A stretch of DNA of 64,000 bases from Spirosoma rhododendri (GTDB taxonomy: Bacteria; Bacteroidota; Bacteroidia; Cytophagales; Spirosomataceae), in the NCBI RefSeq assembly GCF_012849055.1, contig NZ_CP051677.1, positions 4,603,001-4,667,000 on the forward strand, read 5' to 3'. A program made the translations under genes and the position numbers. Numbering within the stretch: position 1 is the first letter of the stretch; each line of letters opens with the position of its first letter. The notes under the pieces are model-generated. The model saw only the letters and a list, made by a program, of their open reading frames with translations, did no database searches and had not been told where the DNA came from. This document shows positions 49,418-58,655 of this stretch, piece by piece.

Positions 49418-52252
49418 TTACCTATCCATAAACCGGATGCTGCTCAGCGACAGCAGCGGCTGCATGGCCTTGGCCTTGTCGTTTTTAAAGACGAAATACA
49501 GGTCGTGAACGCCGTTGGTCGCTTTAACCGGCACCATGACGGGCGGAGCGGCAAAGCGGTTGCGGGGTGGGGCGGGCTTAGCCGTTGCCGGCGTGGATGC
49601 GCCGGTCGTTGAGCCGGGGGCGGTTGTCGCTGCTTTCTTCTCCCCGGCTTCCAGTTCAGCCATCAGCTTCGTCATGTCGACTTCGGGCGCTACTTCCAGC
49701 ATTTTCTCCGCCACGATCGGGCCGGTTGGCGAGTCGATGTGTACTTCAATCATACCGCCAGCACTTCCCTCCCGACGCTGCGCCTGGGCACCCAGACTAA
49801 GCTGTTTGATACCCGTCAGGTCGATCTGTTTGAAGCCCAGATAGCCATTGTCGTAAGGTACTGCCACGAAATCTTTCCGCATGATCTGCGTTTTCATTTC
49901 GACGTTCTTCGTCATCGGCGCATCCGACGGTTTCATATCCGGGCTGCGCAGTACGATCAGTTCTTCACCTGTCTGCATCGGTACGGTTTTGCCACCCCGA
50001 TCCGTGTAGGCCGCGCGGATCAGCACCGACCCTTGGCCGTTGTCGCCTTCGGGCAGGGTTACCGTATACGTACCTTTCGCGGGCAACGTGCTGAACGGCT
50101 TATCGGTGACGTGCAGAATGTAGCGAACAATCGTGCTCGCGTCGGCGGTCGACATGGCGGGGTGGCCGGGCATCGCCACTTCACCCCACACGCCCACGCC
50201 CCCGGCCTGAATTTTCTTGACCAGCTTCATTGCCGCCGACTCGTCGCCCTTGTATTTGGCGGCAATGTCGGTGAACATCGGCCCGACGGATTTGGTGTTG
50301 ACCTGGTGACAAACCTTACAGTCGCTTTGGTTAATCAGGGCCTGCGCCACGGCGTATTGCGTACTGGCATCGACGCTGCGGTGACTCTGCTTGATTTCGG
50401 CGTAGTCGAACCCCTCCGACGCATAATCGATGCTCATGGCAACCCGCGCCGGGGTAATCTTACCGTTCGACAGACTACCGTCTTCCCGATCATCGACCGA
50501 TACCGCGTACTGAATCGGCTGATCGGGGAAGAAGAACGAGCGGTTGTTAGCCAGATTGAGCGCCACAGTGGGTGATTCGTTGCCCGCGATGATCTTCACC
50601 GACTGACTGTTGGCAGCCCCCTTCGCGTCTTTCACCGTCAGCACAGCCGTGTACACGCCCGGCTTCGCAAACGTCACCGACGGGCTGGCGGTGGTGAACG
50701 TCCGCGGAGCGGCACCGGCACCGGTTACTTTCCACTGATACGTCAGCGCGTCGCCGTCATAGTCTTTGGTGCCATCGGCGAGCAGATTCAGCGTCAGTGG
50801 TACAGCCCCGCCGGGTTTGCTGGTCGACGCCATGACGACCGGCCGCCGGTTACCGCCGTTGTATTCGATGCGAATCAACCGGGCGTTGTCGCTTTTGCGG
50901 AACCAGTTGCTGCCGTATTCAAGCACGTACATATCGCCCGACGGTCCGAATTTCATATCGATAGGCTCAACGGGGTGATAGTTTGGCGTCACCCGCTCCA
51001 TCGACTTGTAGTTACCCTGCTCGTCCATCGTGATGGCCATAATCCAGCCCCGCGAGAAATCCGTTACGAGCCACTTATTTTCGTAGTAAGCTGGCCATGG
51101 CCGGGCCGCTCCTTTGAAATCCGACTGGTGATACACCGGCCCACCCGTCGCGCTGCGGGCACCCGTACCCACCAGCGGAAACTCCTCCGACACGGCGTAG
51201 GGGTAGTACACGAACGACGGTGCCACCGGCGGCAGCTCCTTCAACCCCGTATTGTTGGGCGACTCATTGACCAGGTGCTTCGGGTCTTTCTTCGCCAGCG
51301 GCTTATTCGTCGCGTAATCGAAGACGGGGAATGCCTGATCGTTGCCGACAAACCACGGCCAGCCGAAATTGCCCGGCTTGCGCGCCTGATTCAGCTCATC
51401 GTAGCCGCGCGGACCGATCTCCGAATCGTTCGTCGCATCGGGACCAACTTCACCCCAGTATACAAAACCCGTTTTGCTGTCGATTGAAATGCGCCAGGGG
51501 TTGCGGTGGCCCATGCTGTAGATTTCAGGGCGAGTTTGTGCGGTACCTTTCGGGAACAGATTGCCCTCAGGGATGGTGTAGGTTCCGTCGGCCTGTGGGT
51601 GTATGCGCAGGATCTTACCGCGCAAATCGGCCGTGTTACCCGCGTGGCCCTGATCGTCCCAGCTACTGCGGTTGGGGCGTTCGTCGGTTTGGGCCGCCTG
51701 CTGATTACCCGTGTTGTTGCCGACGGTCAGGTACAGGTTACCCGAGCGGTCCCAGGTCATGCCCCCGCCCGTATGGCAGCAGACTTCGCGCTGTGTCGGC
51801 ACGTCGAGCAGTACCTTCTCATCGGCCAGCTTGTTGTCTTTCAACATCCAGCGCGTCAGCATGTGCTTTTTCTCCGTCGGATGCGCGTAGTAGAGATAGA
51901 TAAACTGATTCTTCGCGAAGTTGGGGTCGAGCGTCATGCCCATCAGCCCTTCTTCGGCTTCACTGACTTTTCCCTCCGCCGACGTGTATTTCGTGTTGAC
52001 CGGAATGGTCGCGATCAGGTCGACGGTTTTGGTAGCCGCGTCGTATTTCTTGAGTGCGCCCTTGCGTTCGATGATGAAGGCCGAGCCATCGGGCAACACC
52101 TCGAACGTCATTGGTTCATCGAGGTCTTCGGCCACCGTCACAGGGGTGAACCGGCTATCGTCGGGCTTCTGACTACCAGGCCCGTCCTGTGCCACAAACG
52201 ACGCCAGACCGACCACTAACGCCAGACCGAGGGGATGGAGTAAACGTTTCAC
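49418..52252 (-). CDS. Multidomain soluble aldose dehydrogenase with cytochrome c
   Basis: A 944-residue exported protein with a signal peptide (LGLALVVGLASFVAQ). Residues about 35-470 match PQQ-dependent glucose/sorbosone dehydrogenases (EVCCHTGGGMTWDRSGNLYL, MGHRNPWRISIDSKTGFVYW). A PKD domain (about 475-560) follows, then cytochrome c with CKVCH at 645-649 and the methionine region MPGHPAM, then a carbohydrate-binding-module-like end. It oxidises a sugar and passes electrons through its own haem. Before the last domain a Thr/Ala/Pro linker (STTGASTPATAKPAP) stands out. It lies in a gene group with a sugar isomerase and SusC/D. Confidence 0.85.
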   Translation of the reverse strand: MKRLLHPLGLALVVGLASFVAQDGPGSQKPDDSRFTPVTVAEDLDEPMTFEVLPDGSAFIIERKGALKKYDAATKTVDLIATIPVNTKYTSAEGKVSEAEEGLMGMTLDPNFAKNQFIYLYYAHPTEKKHMLTRWMLKDNKLADEKVLLDVPTQREVCCHTGGGMTWDRSGNLYLTVGNNTGNQQAAQTDERPNRSSWDDQGHAGNTADLRGKILRIHPQADGTYTIPEGNLFPKGTAQTRPEIYSMGHRNPWRISIDSKTGFVYWGEVGPDATNDSEIGPRGYDELNQARKPGNFGWPWFVGNDQAFPVFDYATNKPLAKKDPKHLVNESPNNTGLKELPPVAPSFVYYPYAVSEEFPLVGTGARSATGGPVYHQSDFKGAARPWPAYYENKWLVTDFSRGWIMAITMDEQGNYKSMERVTPNYHPVEPIDMKFGPSGDMYVLEYGSNWFRKSDNARLIRIEYNGGNRRPVVMASTSKPGGAVPLTLNLLADGTKDYDGDALTYQWKVTGAGAAPRTFTTASPSVTFAKPGVYTAVLTVKDAKGAANSQSVKIIAGNESPTVALNLANNRSFFFPDQPIQYAVSVDDREDGSLSNGKITPARVAMSIDYASEGFDYAEIKQSHRSVDASTQYAVAQALINQSDCKVCHQVNTKSVGPMFTDIAAKYKGDESAAMKLVKKIQAGGVGVWGEVAMPGHPAMSTADASTIVRYILHVTDKPFSTLPAKGTYTVTLPEGDNGQGSVLIRAAYTDRGGKTVPMQTGEELIVLRSPDMKPSDAPMTKNVEMKTQIMRKDFVAVPYDNGYLGFKQIDLTGIKQLSLGAQAQRREGSAGGMIEVHIDSPTGPIVAEKMLEVAPEVDMTKLMAELEAGEKKAATTAPGSTTGASTPATAKPAPPRNRFAAPPVMVPVKATNGVHDLYFVFKNDKAKAMQPLLSLSSIRFMDR

Positions 52253-52263
52253 GTTTTGTTTAA

Positions 52264-52351
52264 GGTTTAAAGTTCAACGTTTAAGGTTAGGCGCAGTAGC
52301 AAAGCAGCTGTCGTTTTCCAACCTTAAACGTCGAACGTTGAACATTGAACC
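52264..52351. repeat. Intergenic imperfect palindrome (family A, copy 2)
   Basis: GGTTTAAAGTTCAACGTTTA and following bases (52264-52288) face AACCTTAAACGTCGAACGTT (from 52320). The same words occur at 3393-3486. It separates the dehydrogenase from the upstream isomerase gene on the same strand. Confidence 0.55.
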
Positions 52352-52356
52352 AGCCC

Positions 52357-53373
52357 CTAGGCCAGCACCTTTTTCAGGTTGTTGAAACTCGTTGTAATGT
52401 CGGCGATGCCGTTGGGGGCCATGTCCTGCTCGACGAAGAAATACTTCATCCCGGCGATGTTGGCCGCAGCGAAAATGCGTTTGAAATCGACCATGCCGTT
52501 ACCCACTTCGGTAATCGTCTGCCGGTCGGCTTTGATGTCTTTGACGTGAAACAGCGGGAAACGGCCGGGGTGTTCTTTGAACAGCGCGACGGGGTCTTTG
52601 CCCGCTTTGGTCGCCCAGGCCAGGTCAAGCTCCATCTTCACGAGGTCTTTGTCGGTCTGCGACAGAATCAGCTCGTAGGGCGTTTTATTGCCCGCATCGG
52701 CCACGGGGTCAAACTCGGTGGCGTGGTTGTGGTAGGCAAACTGGATGCCCGCTTTTTTACAGGCTTCACCCGTTTTCTGAAACACCTCGATTGACTTGCT
52801 GATCTCGTCCATCGTACCGACGGGCGTACTCGCACACACCAGATACGACACCCCACCCTCGGCCGCCTGATCGACCGCCTGCTGGTAGTTATCGCGCAGG
52901 GTCAGCATGGGCGGCATTTTGGAGAAGTCCATGCGGGGGCGGGGTGCTGCGCCGGGGGTTGTCGGGGTCGATGCGCCAGCCGGTGGAGTCGCCGGTGGTC
53001 CTCCAGCCCGGGCCGCTTCTGGGCGGGGGCCCTCCGGTCGGGGACGGAACGGGGCACCCATTGCGTGGTGGGCCCGCCAGTGCATTCCCAGACTTTCAAC
53101 CAGCGCTTTAAATTCCTTTGCCGAGTAGCCATAGTAGCCGCCCCGCAAACTGAACGCCGACTCGATTTCCTTGTAGCCCACCTTCGCCACCTGTTCGAGC
53201 GTTCCCTTCGGGTCGTCGTTCATGGGGCCAAACAAGGTGAAGAGTTGAATGCCAACCGGTCGGTCGGCCAGGGGAGCGGATAGCCAGTCGGCAGCTGAGG
53301 TCAGGTGGGGCAGCATCAGCCCGCCGAGGGTGAGGGCACCAGAATTACGTAGAAAGTCTCTGCGGGTAGTCAT
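52357..53373 (-). CDS. Tat-exported sugar phosphate isomerase/epimerase-like protein
   Basis: A 338-residue TIM-barrel protein of the xylose isomerase-like (AP endonuclease 2) family. The Tat signal is TTRRDFLRNSGALTLGGLML. Barrel motifs include QVAKVGYKEIESAFSLRGGY, IQFAYHNHATEFDPV and LVKMELDLAWATKAGKDPVA, with a H, E and D ligand set visible in outline. A Pro/Ala-rich low-complexity insert (about 105-145, PAGASTPTTPGAAPRP) breaks the barrel, which is unusual. It probably acts on sugars in the periplasm, beside the dehydrogenase. Confidence 0.85.
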   Translation of the reverse strand: MTTRRDFLRNSGALTLGGLMLPHLTSAADWLSAPLADRPVGIQLFTLFGPMNDDPKGTLEQVAKVGYKEIESAFSLRGGYYGYSAKEFKALVESLGMHWRAHHAMGAPFRPRPEGPRPEAARAGGPPATPPAGASTPTTPGAAPRPRMDFSKMPPMLTLRDNYQQAVDQAAEGGVSYLVCASTPVGTMDEISKSIEVFQKTGEACKKAGIQFAYHNHATEFDPVADAGNKTPYELILSQTDKDLVKMELDLAWATKAGKDPVALFKEHPGRFPLFHVKDIKADRQTITEVGNGMVDFKRIFAAANIAGMKYFFVEQDMAPNGIADITTSFNNLKKVLA

Positions 53374-53581
53374 GCGGTTTTGGTATACAGTTTCCAGGTT
53401 TCAGCAGAACAAACAAGTTGGTGCGGCAAAGCGAAAAGCAATCTGCCAAAATTGTCTGTTTTTACGAATATACCGGATTAAACCCGACTAAATGACCGTT
53501 TTCACCGACCGAACTCCCCGTTTTGTCGACCAGTCCATCTACCCCTACCGTACTTTTTACGTATTGCCCCCAACCGACCTC

Positions 53582-56500
53582 CTACCGAAGGCATTGATTC
53601 AGCCGAAGCCCCTGCCCGTTGACTGCCGTAAGTAGTACGGGCGGCTTGTTTTTCGTTCGCAGTAATGCCGACGTGCGCGCGTCACCCCGGATGAGCAAAC
53701 CACTCGCCACCGGGCTGACCGGCTTGAAATGCCCCCGTCCATCGCCCAAAAGCACCAGCCCCAACGACGCATCTTCCCGGCCCATATTCACCTCATTTGG
53801 GTAGAAGTTGCCGGTCAGGATTGCGTCCAGTTTGCCATCGTGGTTGACGTCGTAGGGAACGATACCGAAAACGGGCGACACCTGCGCCATAGACGGCAGC
53901 GGGTGCACCACAAATTGCCCCTTACCCCGGTTTTCGAGGTACGCGCTTTGCAGGTAGGTAGCCTGCACCCGATAGGCATCTTTCCGCTCGTCGGCGGTCA
54001 GCAGCTCGTCGAAGGTGACGGATGCATAGTCGGCAAATCGCTGGTATTTGCGCCGAAACTGAATCACCTGCTGATTGAGGGCGTCGCGTGGGATAGCCGG
54101 GTAACAGACACCGTCGATGAAGTAGCCCATGAGCGGATCTACGGTCCCGTCGTTGTTGAAATCCTTCGCGATCATCTCGACCGGTTCGGCGGGGCTGGCG
54201 TGGTAGAGCGTATTCAGCCCTTCGTTGCCAGCAAGGTAATCTAAGTCGCCGTCGCCGTCGAAATCGCCCTGCGCAAGGCTGTTCCACCAGCCGGTGGAAT
54301 TAGTGAATGAGCGAATGAGTGAATGAGTGAATTGTTGGCCGGATTGGTTGCGTAAGACCATCAGGGGCATCCATTCGCCCGCCAGCAGCAGGTCGGGCCA
54401 GTGGTCGTTGTCGTAGTCTGTCCAGAGGGCCGAGCACACCATACCCACGTTGAGCAGAGCCGGGCAAAGCTGCCGGGTCACGTCGGTGAAGCGGCCCCGG
54501 TCGTTGCGCAGCAGGTAACTCCGCGCCGGCATCGGGTAGCGGCCCGGAATCTGCCGCCCACCCACGAACAAATCGAGGTCGCCGTCGTGGTCAATATCCG
54601 CTGACACGACACACGACCCACTCCCCGACAGGTCGGGCAGCGTACCGGCGGGGGCTGGGATGAAATCGCCGGTGCCGCTATTCAGATACAGTTCATCCTG
54701 GTAAAAGTTTCGGTCGGTAGCGGGCCGTTCGTTGCCGCCGTATACGACATACAAATCCTGATCACGGTCGCCGTCGGCATCAAAGAAAAGGGCTGCGGTG
54801 GCTTCCCGATCGGGTCCGGTGGTGATTGGCTTTTTTATAAGCTTACCACCCGCCTGCTGCACAAAGAGACTGGCCCCGCTGCCCCGGTACGACCCGCCCA
54901 CGAAACAGTCGTCGAGACTATCGCCGTTGACGTCGCCCACGGCCATCGCGAAACCCGACCGCGACAGCATCTTGTGCATAGCCGCCGTTTGCTTGAAATC
55001 GACAAAGTCAGATTCCCGGTGCTGAAAATCAACCGGGTACATATCGGTAACATCCGCAAAAAACGGCTTTCCGGTTTTAAGGCTATCTGGCTTGTTTGGG
55101 GTCCGGGCCTGCCCATAGTCGAGCGTAAGCGTCTGATCGGCAGCTACACGATATAGGGTTTGCTGCCGCCCGCCCGGCCAGTCGATACGCAGCGAGTCGA
55201 GGATTTTGTGAGTGCCCAGACCGAGGTGTACGAGCGGCTCCATCGATGACAGATACCCCCTGACGGGGTTCAATTCGGCGTATTGAAGCTGCCCCCCCGC
55301 CCAGGCCGTAACCCCGGCACCGATGCCCTGCCGGTTGCCCGTATCGCCCCGGAGCCGGACGGTTAGATAATGCGTATCGGGCGACTGCTCCCGACTGCGA
55401 TTGCGGTAGACGAAGGCTTCGGCATCGACGTTGTTAACGATCAGATCGAGGTCGCCGTCGTTGTCCAGATCGGCGTAGGCGGCTCCGTTGGCGAAGGATT
55501 TGGCATCCAGTCCCCACGCTTTCGAGACGTCGGTAAATGCGCCGTTGGCGGTGTTACGAAAGGCGACGTGAGCCAGCGGAATCTCCGGCACTTTGTCCAG
55601 CAGGTCGAGCCGTTTCTTCGTGTTGTATTCAGTGGTACCGAAGCCCGAAAAGTCTTCGCTGAAGTTGATGAAATCGCGGTCGGTCACGTTTTTCCGGTAG
55701 CCGTTGGCCACGTAAATGTCTCGCCAGCCATCGTTATCAAAATCGGCTAGTAGCGCGGCCCAGCTCCAGTCCGTCTGGGCAACACCCGCCATCAGGCCGA
55801 CCTCGCTGAAGATCGGCACCGTACTGTCCGGCTGGTTGCCCAGATTGAGTTGCAGAGCGTTCCGCATGTACTGCATCTGATGCCCGTACTGGGGCGATAT
55901 GCTCATTTCTTTCCGATCGTAGTCCTGCCCGACGAGCATGGTTTTCAGGCGGGCATTGTCTTTCGGCAGCATGTCGAGCTGCATCAGATCGGGCAGGGCG
56001 TCGTTGTTGAGGTCGGCGGCATCGACCCCCATACCAAACAGCGCGGTATGGGCCGTCGCCTGTTTGATAACGTTGGTAAAGTGCCCATTTTGGTCGTTCA
56101 GATACAGGATATCGCTGCTGCTAAAGTCGTTAGAGCAGTACAGATCGGGGTAGCCGTCCCGGTTGAAATCACTGACGACCAGCCCCAGACCCAGCCCGTC
56201 AAAACGGATACCCGCCTGCTGCGACACGTCGCGAAAGACCGGGTGCCCGCCAGTTCCCCTGCCTTCGTTGCGGTAGAGCCTGCCCGTGCTGGGGTGCGTT
56301 CCGTCAGTCACGAGGGGCCGGAGGTAAGCGGGGTTTTGCAAGTCGGGGGCCGTGTTGAGCAGAAACGCGTCGAGGTCGCCGTCGAGATCGTAATCGAAAA
56401 AAGTCGACTGCGTTGTAAACGACGGATCGGCGAGGCCATAGTCGCGGGCCATCTCCCGGAAGGTAAGCCGCCCCTGTTTTACGCCCTGATTGATAAACAG

Positions 56501-56965
56501 CAGGTTTTCCGATTGTTTGAGGGCGGGGTGCGCGGCTACCGATACGTAAATATCGAGCCAGCCGTCCTGATTTACGTCGGCCATCACCACGCCCGAACAC
56601 CAGCGGTTGGTGGTCAGCCCCGCCGACTCAGTGATGTCGTCGAAGGTAAACGCGCTGCCGGTTTTACCCTTGTTTAGGTACAGGCGGCAGGTGGTTTGGT
56701 TGCCCGTAAAAAACACATCGGTAAAACCGTCGTTGTCTACATCGCCGACGGCCACCCCACCCCCATTGTAGAAGTTGGTGAACGTAAAGCCGTTGAGCTG
56801 CTCGGTCGACGTAAGCGTGTTGGCAAACGTGATGTTGGTCTGGCGGCTGGGCAGTTGCTCAAACAGCGTCGGCGTTCCCCACCCCAGCATATCAGGAAGG
56901 GGTTTCGAGCAGGCCATCAGTACACTGCTCAACACACACAGCCAGCCAAAATGTCTTCGTTTCAT
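53582..56965 (-). CDS. FG-GAP/VCBS repeat protein with UnbV-like domain (CRTAC1 type)
   Basis: A 1,127-residue lipoprotein (signal LCVLSSVLMAC). Repeats with DxDxDG calcium-binding turns recur: GDVDNDGFTDVFFTGN, ADVNQDGWLDIYVS, VSDFNRDGYPDLYCSND, DFDNDGWRDIYVANG and later copies. In the middle, the ASPIC/UnbV-like stretch (RLRGDTGNRQGIGAGVTAWA ... SLRIDWPGGRQQTLY) is clear, as in CRTAC1-like proteins. It follows SusC and SusD on the same strand and ends the cluster. Role probably binding of carbohydrate or surface ligands; an enzyme is not evident. Confidence 0.88.
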   Translation of the reverse strand: MKRRHFGWLCVLSSVLMACSKPLPDMLGWGTPTLFEQLPSRQTNITFANTLTSTEQLNGFTFTNFYNGGGVAVGDVDNDGFTDVFFTGNQTTCRLYLNKGKTGSAFTFDDITESAGLTTNRWCSGVVMADVNQDGWLDIYVSVAAHPALKQSENLLFINQGVKQGRLTFREMARDYGLADPSFTTQSTFFDYDLDGDLDAFLLNTAPDLQNPAYLRPLVTDGTHPSTGRLYRNEGRGTGGHPVFRDVSQQAGIRFDGLGLGLVVSDFNRDGYPDLYCSNDFSSSDILYLNDQNGHFTNVIKQATAHTALFGMGVDAADLNNDALPDLMQLDMLPKDNARLKTMLVGQDYDRKEMSISPQYGHQMQYMRNALQLNLGNQPDSTVPIFSEVGLMAGVAQTDWSWAALLADFDNDGWRDIYVANGYRKNVTDRDFINFSEDFSGFGTTEYNTKKRLDLLDKVPEIPLAHVAFRNTANGAFTDVSKAWGLDAKSFANGAAYADLDNDGDLDLIVNNVDAEAFVYRNRSREQSPDTHYLTVRLRGDTGNRQGIGAGVTAWAGGQLQYAELNPVRGYLSSMEPLVHLGLGTHKILDSLRIDWPGGRQQTLYRVAADQTLTLDYGQARTPNKPDSLKTGKPFFADVTDMYPVDFQHRESDFVDFKQTAAMHKMLSRSGFAMAVGDVNGDSLDDCFVGGSYRGSGASLFVQQAGGKLIKKPITTGPDREATAALFFDADGDRDQDLYVVYGGNERPATDRNFYQDELYLNSGTGDFIPAPAGTLPDLSGSGSCVVSADIDHDGDLDLFVGGRQIPGRYPMPARSYLLRNDRGRFTDVTRQLCPALLNVGMVCSALWTDYDNDHWPDLLLAGEWMPLMVLRNQSGQQFTHSLIRSFTNSTGWWNSLAQGDFDGDGDLDYLAGNEGLNTLYHASPAEPVEMIAKDFNNDGTVDPLMGYFIDGVCYPAIPRDALNQQVIQFRRKYQRFADYASVTFDELLTADERKDAYRVQATYLQSAYLENRGKGQFVVHPLPSMAQVSPVFGIVPYDVNHDGKLDAILTGNFYPNEVNMGREDASLGLVLLGDGRGHFKPVSPVASGLLIRGDARTSALLRTKNKPPVLLTAVNGQGLRLNQCLR

Positions 56966-56985
56966 GCGATCAGATGACCTATAAC

Positions 56986-57050
56986 AGACAGGACGCCGGA
57001 TAACCGGCGTCCTGTCTGCATTCGACCTACCTGGTAAACCAGGCAGGTCA
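56986..57050. terminator. Two hairpins between susD and the FG-GAP gene
   Basis: ACAGGACGCCGG-loop-CCGGCGTCCTGT (about 56987-57017) is a strong perfect stem, followed by CCTACCTGGT-AAACCAGGCAGG (about 57028-57050). They lie after the SusD stop in minus-strand direction and may limit read-through to the FG-GAP gene. Confidence 0.6.
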
Positions 57051-57083
57051 TTAATTATGTACTTGTAGTGGGTGAAGCTACGA

Positions 57084-58628
57084 TTAATACCCCGGATTCT
57101 GGCCCTTCACACCGATGTTCGGGTTGTTGTCGATTTCCTGCTGCGGAATGGGCAGCAGTTCGGTTTTGCCCTTCTGGAAGTAAGACAGCGGCTCGGTCGT
57201 CAGTTTACCCAGTTTGCGCCAGCGCAGAATGTCGCGGTTACGGATTTCTTCACCGCTCAGCTCCACGCGCCGTTCGTGCATGATAGCCCGAAACACCTGA
57301 TCCTTATTCGACACGGGGTAGTTAGTCGTTGGGTAGGCAGGCATGGCTACCGACGCCCGCGCCCGCACCTGATTGAGGTACGTAACGGCGCTGGCCGTGT
57401 TGCCCAATTCGTTTTCGCACTCGGCCATTGCCAGCAGCGTTTCGGCGTAGCGCATGATGCGCTGGTTGATACCGCCCGTCAGAAACGAGCTGTTCGTTTT
57501 GTACATCAGGCTGAACTTCCGCCAGCTTACCTTCTGCGTCGTTCCGGCTACCACCGAACTGTTGCCGTTCTGCTGCGCGTCGGTCAGCGTGTTCTGGCCG
57601 TTGTTGTACAAGTCGCCGGAACTGTAGAACGACTTGGCGTAGCGCGGGTCGAGTTTAGTGTCGCCTTTGCTGGGCCGCTCGAATTCGTTGAGCAGGCTGT
57701 TCGACGGGATGATGTTGCGCCAGCCAATGGCCGAATACTCCTGCGTCCGGACGGTTTCTTCCCCCGCCGATGCGCCGTCGGCATCGCCGTTCCAGTTGAA
57801 CGTACCGCCCGATGGCAGGAAGTTGATTTCCCAGATCGACTCCTTGTTGAACTCCGTTTCTTCGATGAAATTGTCGCTATACTCGCTCACCAGCTGATAG
57901 TTATTCGAGCTGATCAGCTTTTGCAGTTCGGTTTTCGCGTTGGTGTAGTCGCCCTGCTGCATGTAGACGCGGGCCAGCAGCATCGTAGCGGCTCCACTCG
58001 TAACCCGGCCCAGGTTCGATGCGTCGTAGGTAGCTGGCAACGCTGACTGCGCAGCTTTCAGGTCGGCGATGACGAATGCGTACACGTCGGCTTCGCTGCT
58101 GCGCGGCAGCGACCCATCGAGCGAGGTCACGTAATTTTTGTAGAGCGGCACCCCACCCCACATGCTGACCAGCTCGAAGTACGACCAGGCACGCAGGAAC
58201 TTCGCTTCACCAACGGCCCGTGCCGACACGGTGGCCGTCAGTTTCGACGCGTTGGCAGCCGCTTTGTCGATTACCACGTTGGCGCGGTGAATGACCCGGT
58301 AAGCCCCCGTCCAGACCGAACCCACCAGCGCGTTGCCCGTATCATACGAGCCCGTCAGCAACTGGTTGCGCGGTGTTTCGAGTTGTCCCCCACCCGCTGC
58401 CATATCGTCGGAGCGGAGGTCTTCGGTAAAAAACCACTCCCGGGCCACCAGGTTCGTCGACTGAAGCGCACCGTATATGCCATTGACAGCACTTTGAATC
58501 TGCCCGTCATTGGTGAAATAGCTGTCGGTCGTGACAGCATTGGGGTTCAGCTGATCGAGCGATTTCTCGTTGCAGCTACCGCTCAGGCCAAGCAGCACTG
58601 CGCCCGCAATAACAGAATATCGTTTCAT
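57084..58628 (-). CDS. SusD/RagB family outer-membrane lipoprotein
   Basis: A 514-residue surface lipoprotein (signal with lipobox LLGLSGSC). SusD fold: helical repeats with SYFTNDGQIQSAVNGIYGAL at the N-terminus, YSYFELVSMWGG-like LRAWSYFELVSMWGGVPLYK, and the C-terminal LNQVRARASV and IMHERRVELSGEEIRNRDIL. It caps the SusC channel and binds glycan or other nutrient. It lies 27 bp after SusC. Confidence 0.92.
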   Translation of the reverse strand: MKRYSVIAGAVLLGLSGSCNEKSLDQLNPNAVTTDSYFTNDGQIQSAVNGIYGALQSTNLVAREWFFTEDLRSDDMAAGGGQLETPRNQLLTGSYDTGNALVGSVWTGAYRVIHRANVVIDKAAANASKLTATVSARAVGEAKFLRAWSYFELVSMWGGVPLYKNYVTSLDGSLPRSSEADVYAFVIADLKAAQSALPATYDASNLGRVTSGAATMLLARVYMQQGDYTNAKTELQKLISSNNYQLVSEYSDNFIEETEFNKESIWEINFLPSGGTFNWNGDADGASAGEETVRTQEYSAIGWRNIIPSNSLLNEFERPSKGDTKLDPRYAKSFYSSGDLYNNGQNTLTDAQQNGNSSVVAGTTQKVSWRKFSLMYKTNSSFLTGGINQRIMRYAETLLAMAECENELGNTASAVTYLNQVRARASVAMPAYPTTNYPVSNKDQVFRAIMHERRVELSGEEIRNRDILRWRKLGKLTTEPLSYFQKGKTELLPIPQQEIDNNPNIGVKGQNPGY

Positions 58629-58655
58629 ATAAAGTCTGAGTTTACAAACGGTCGG

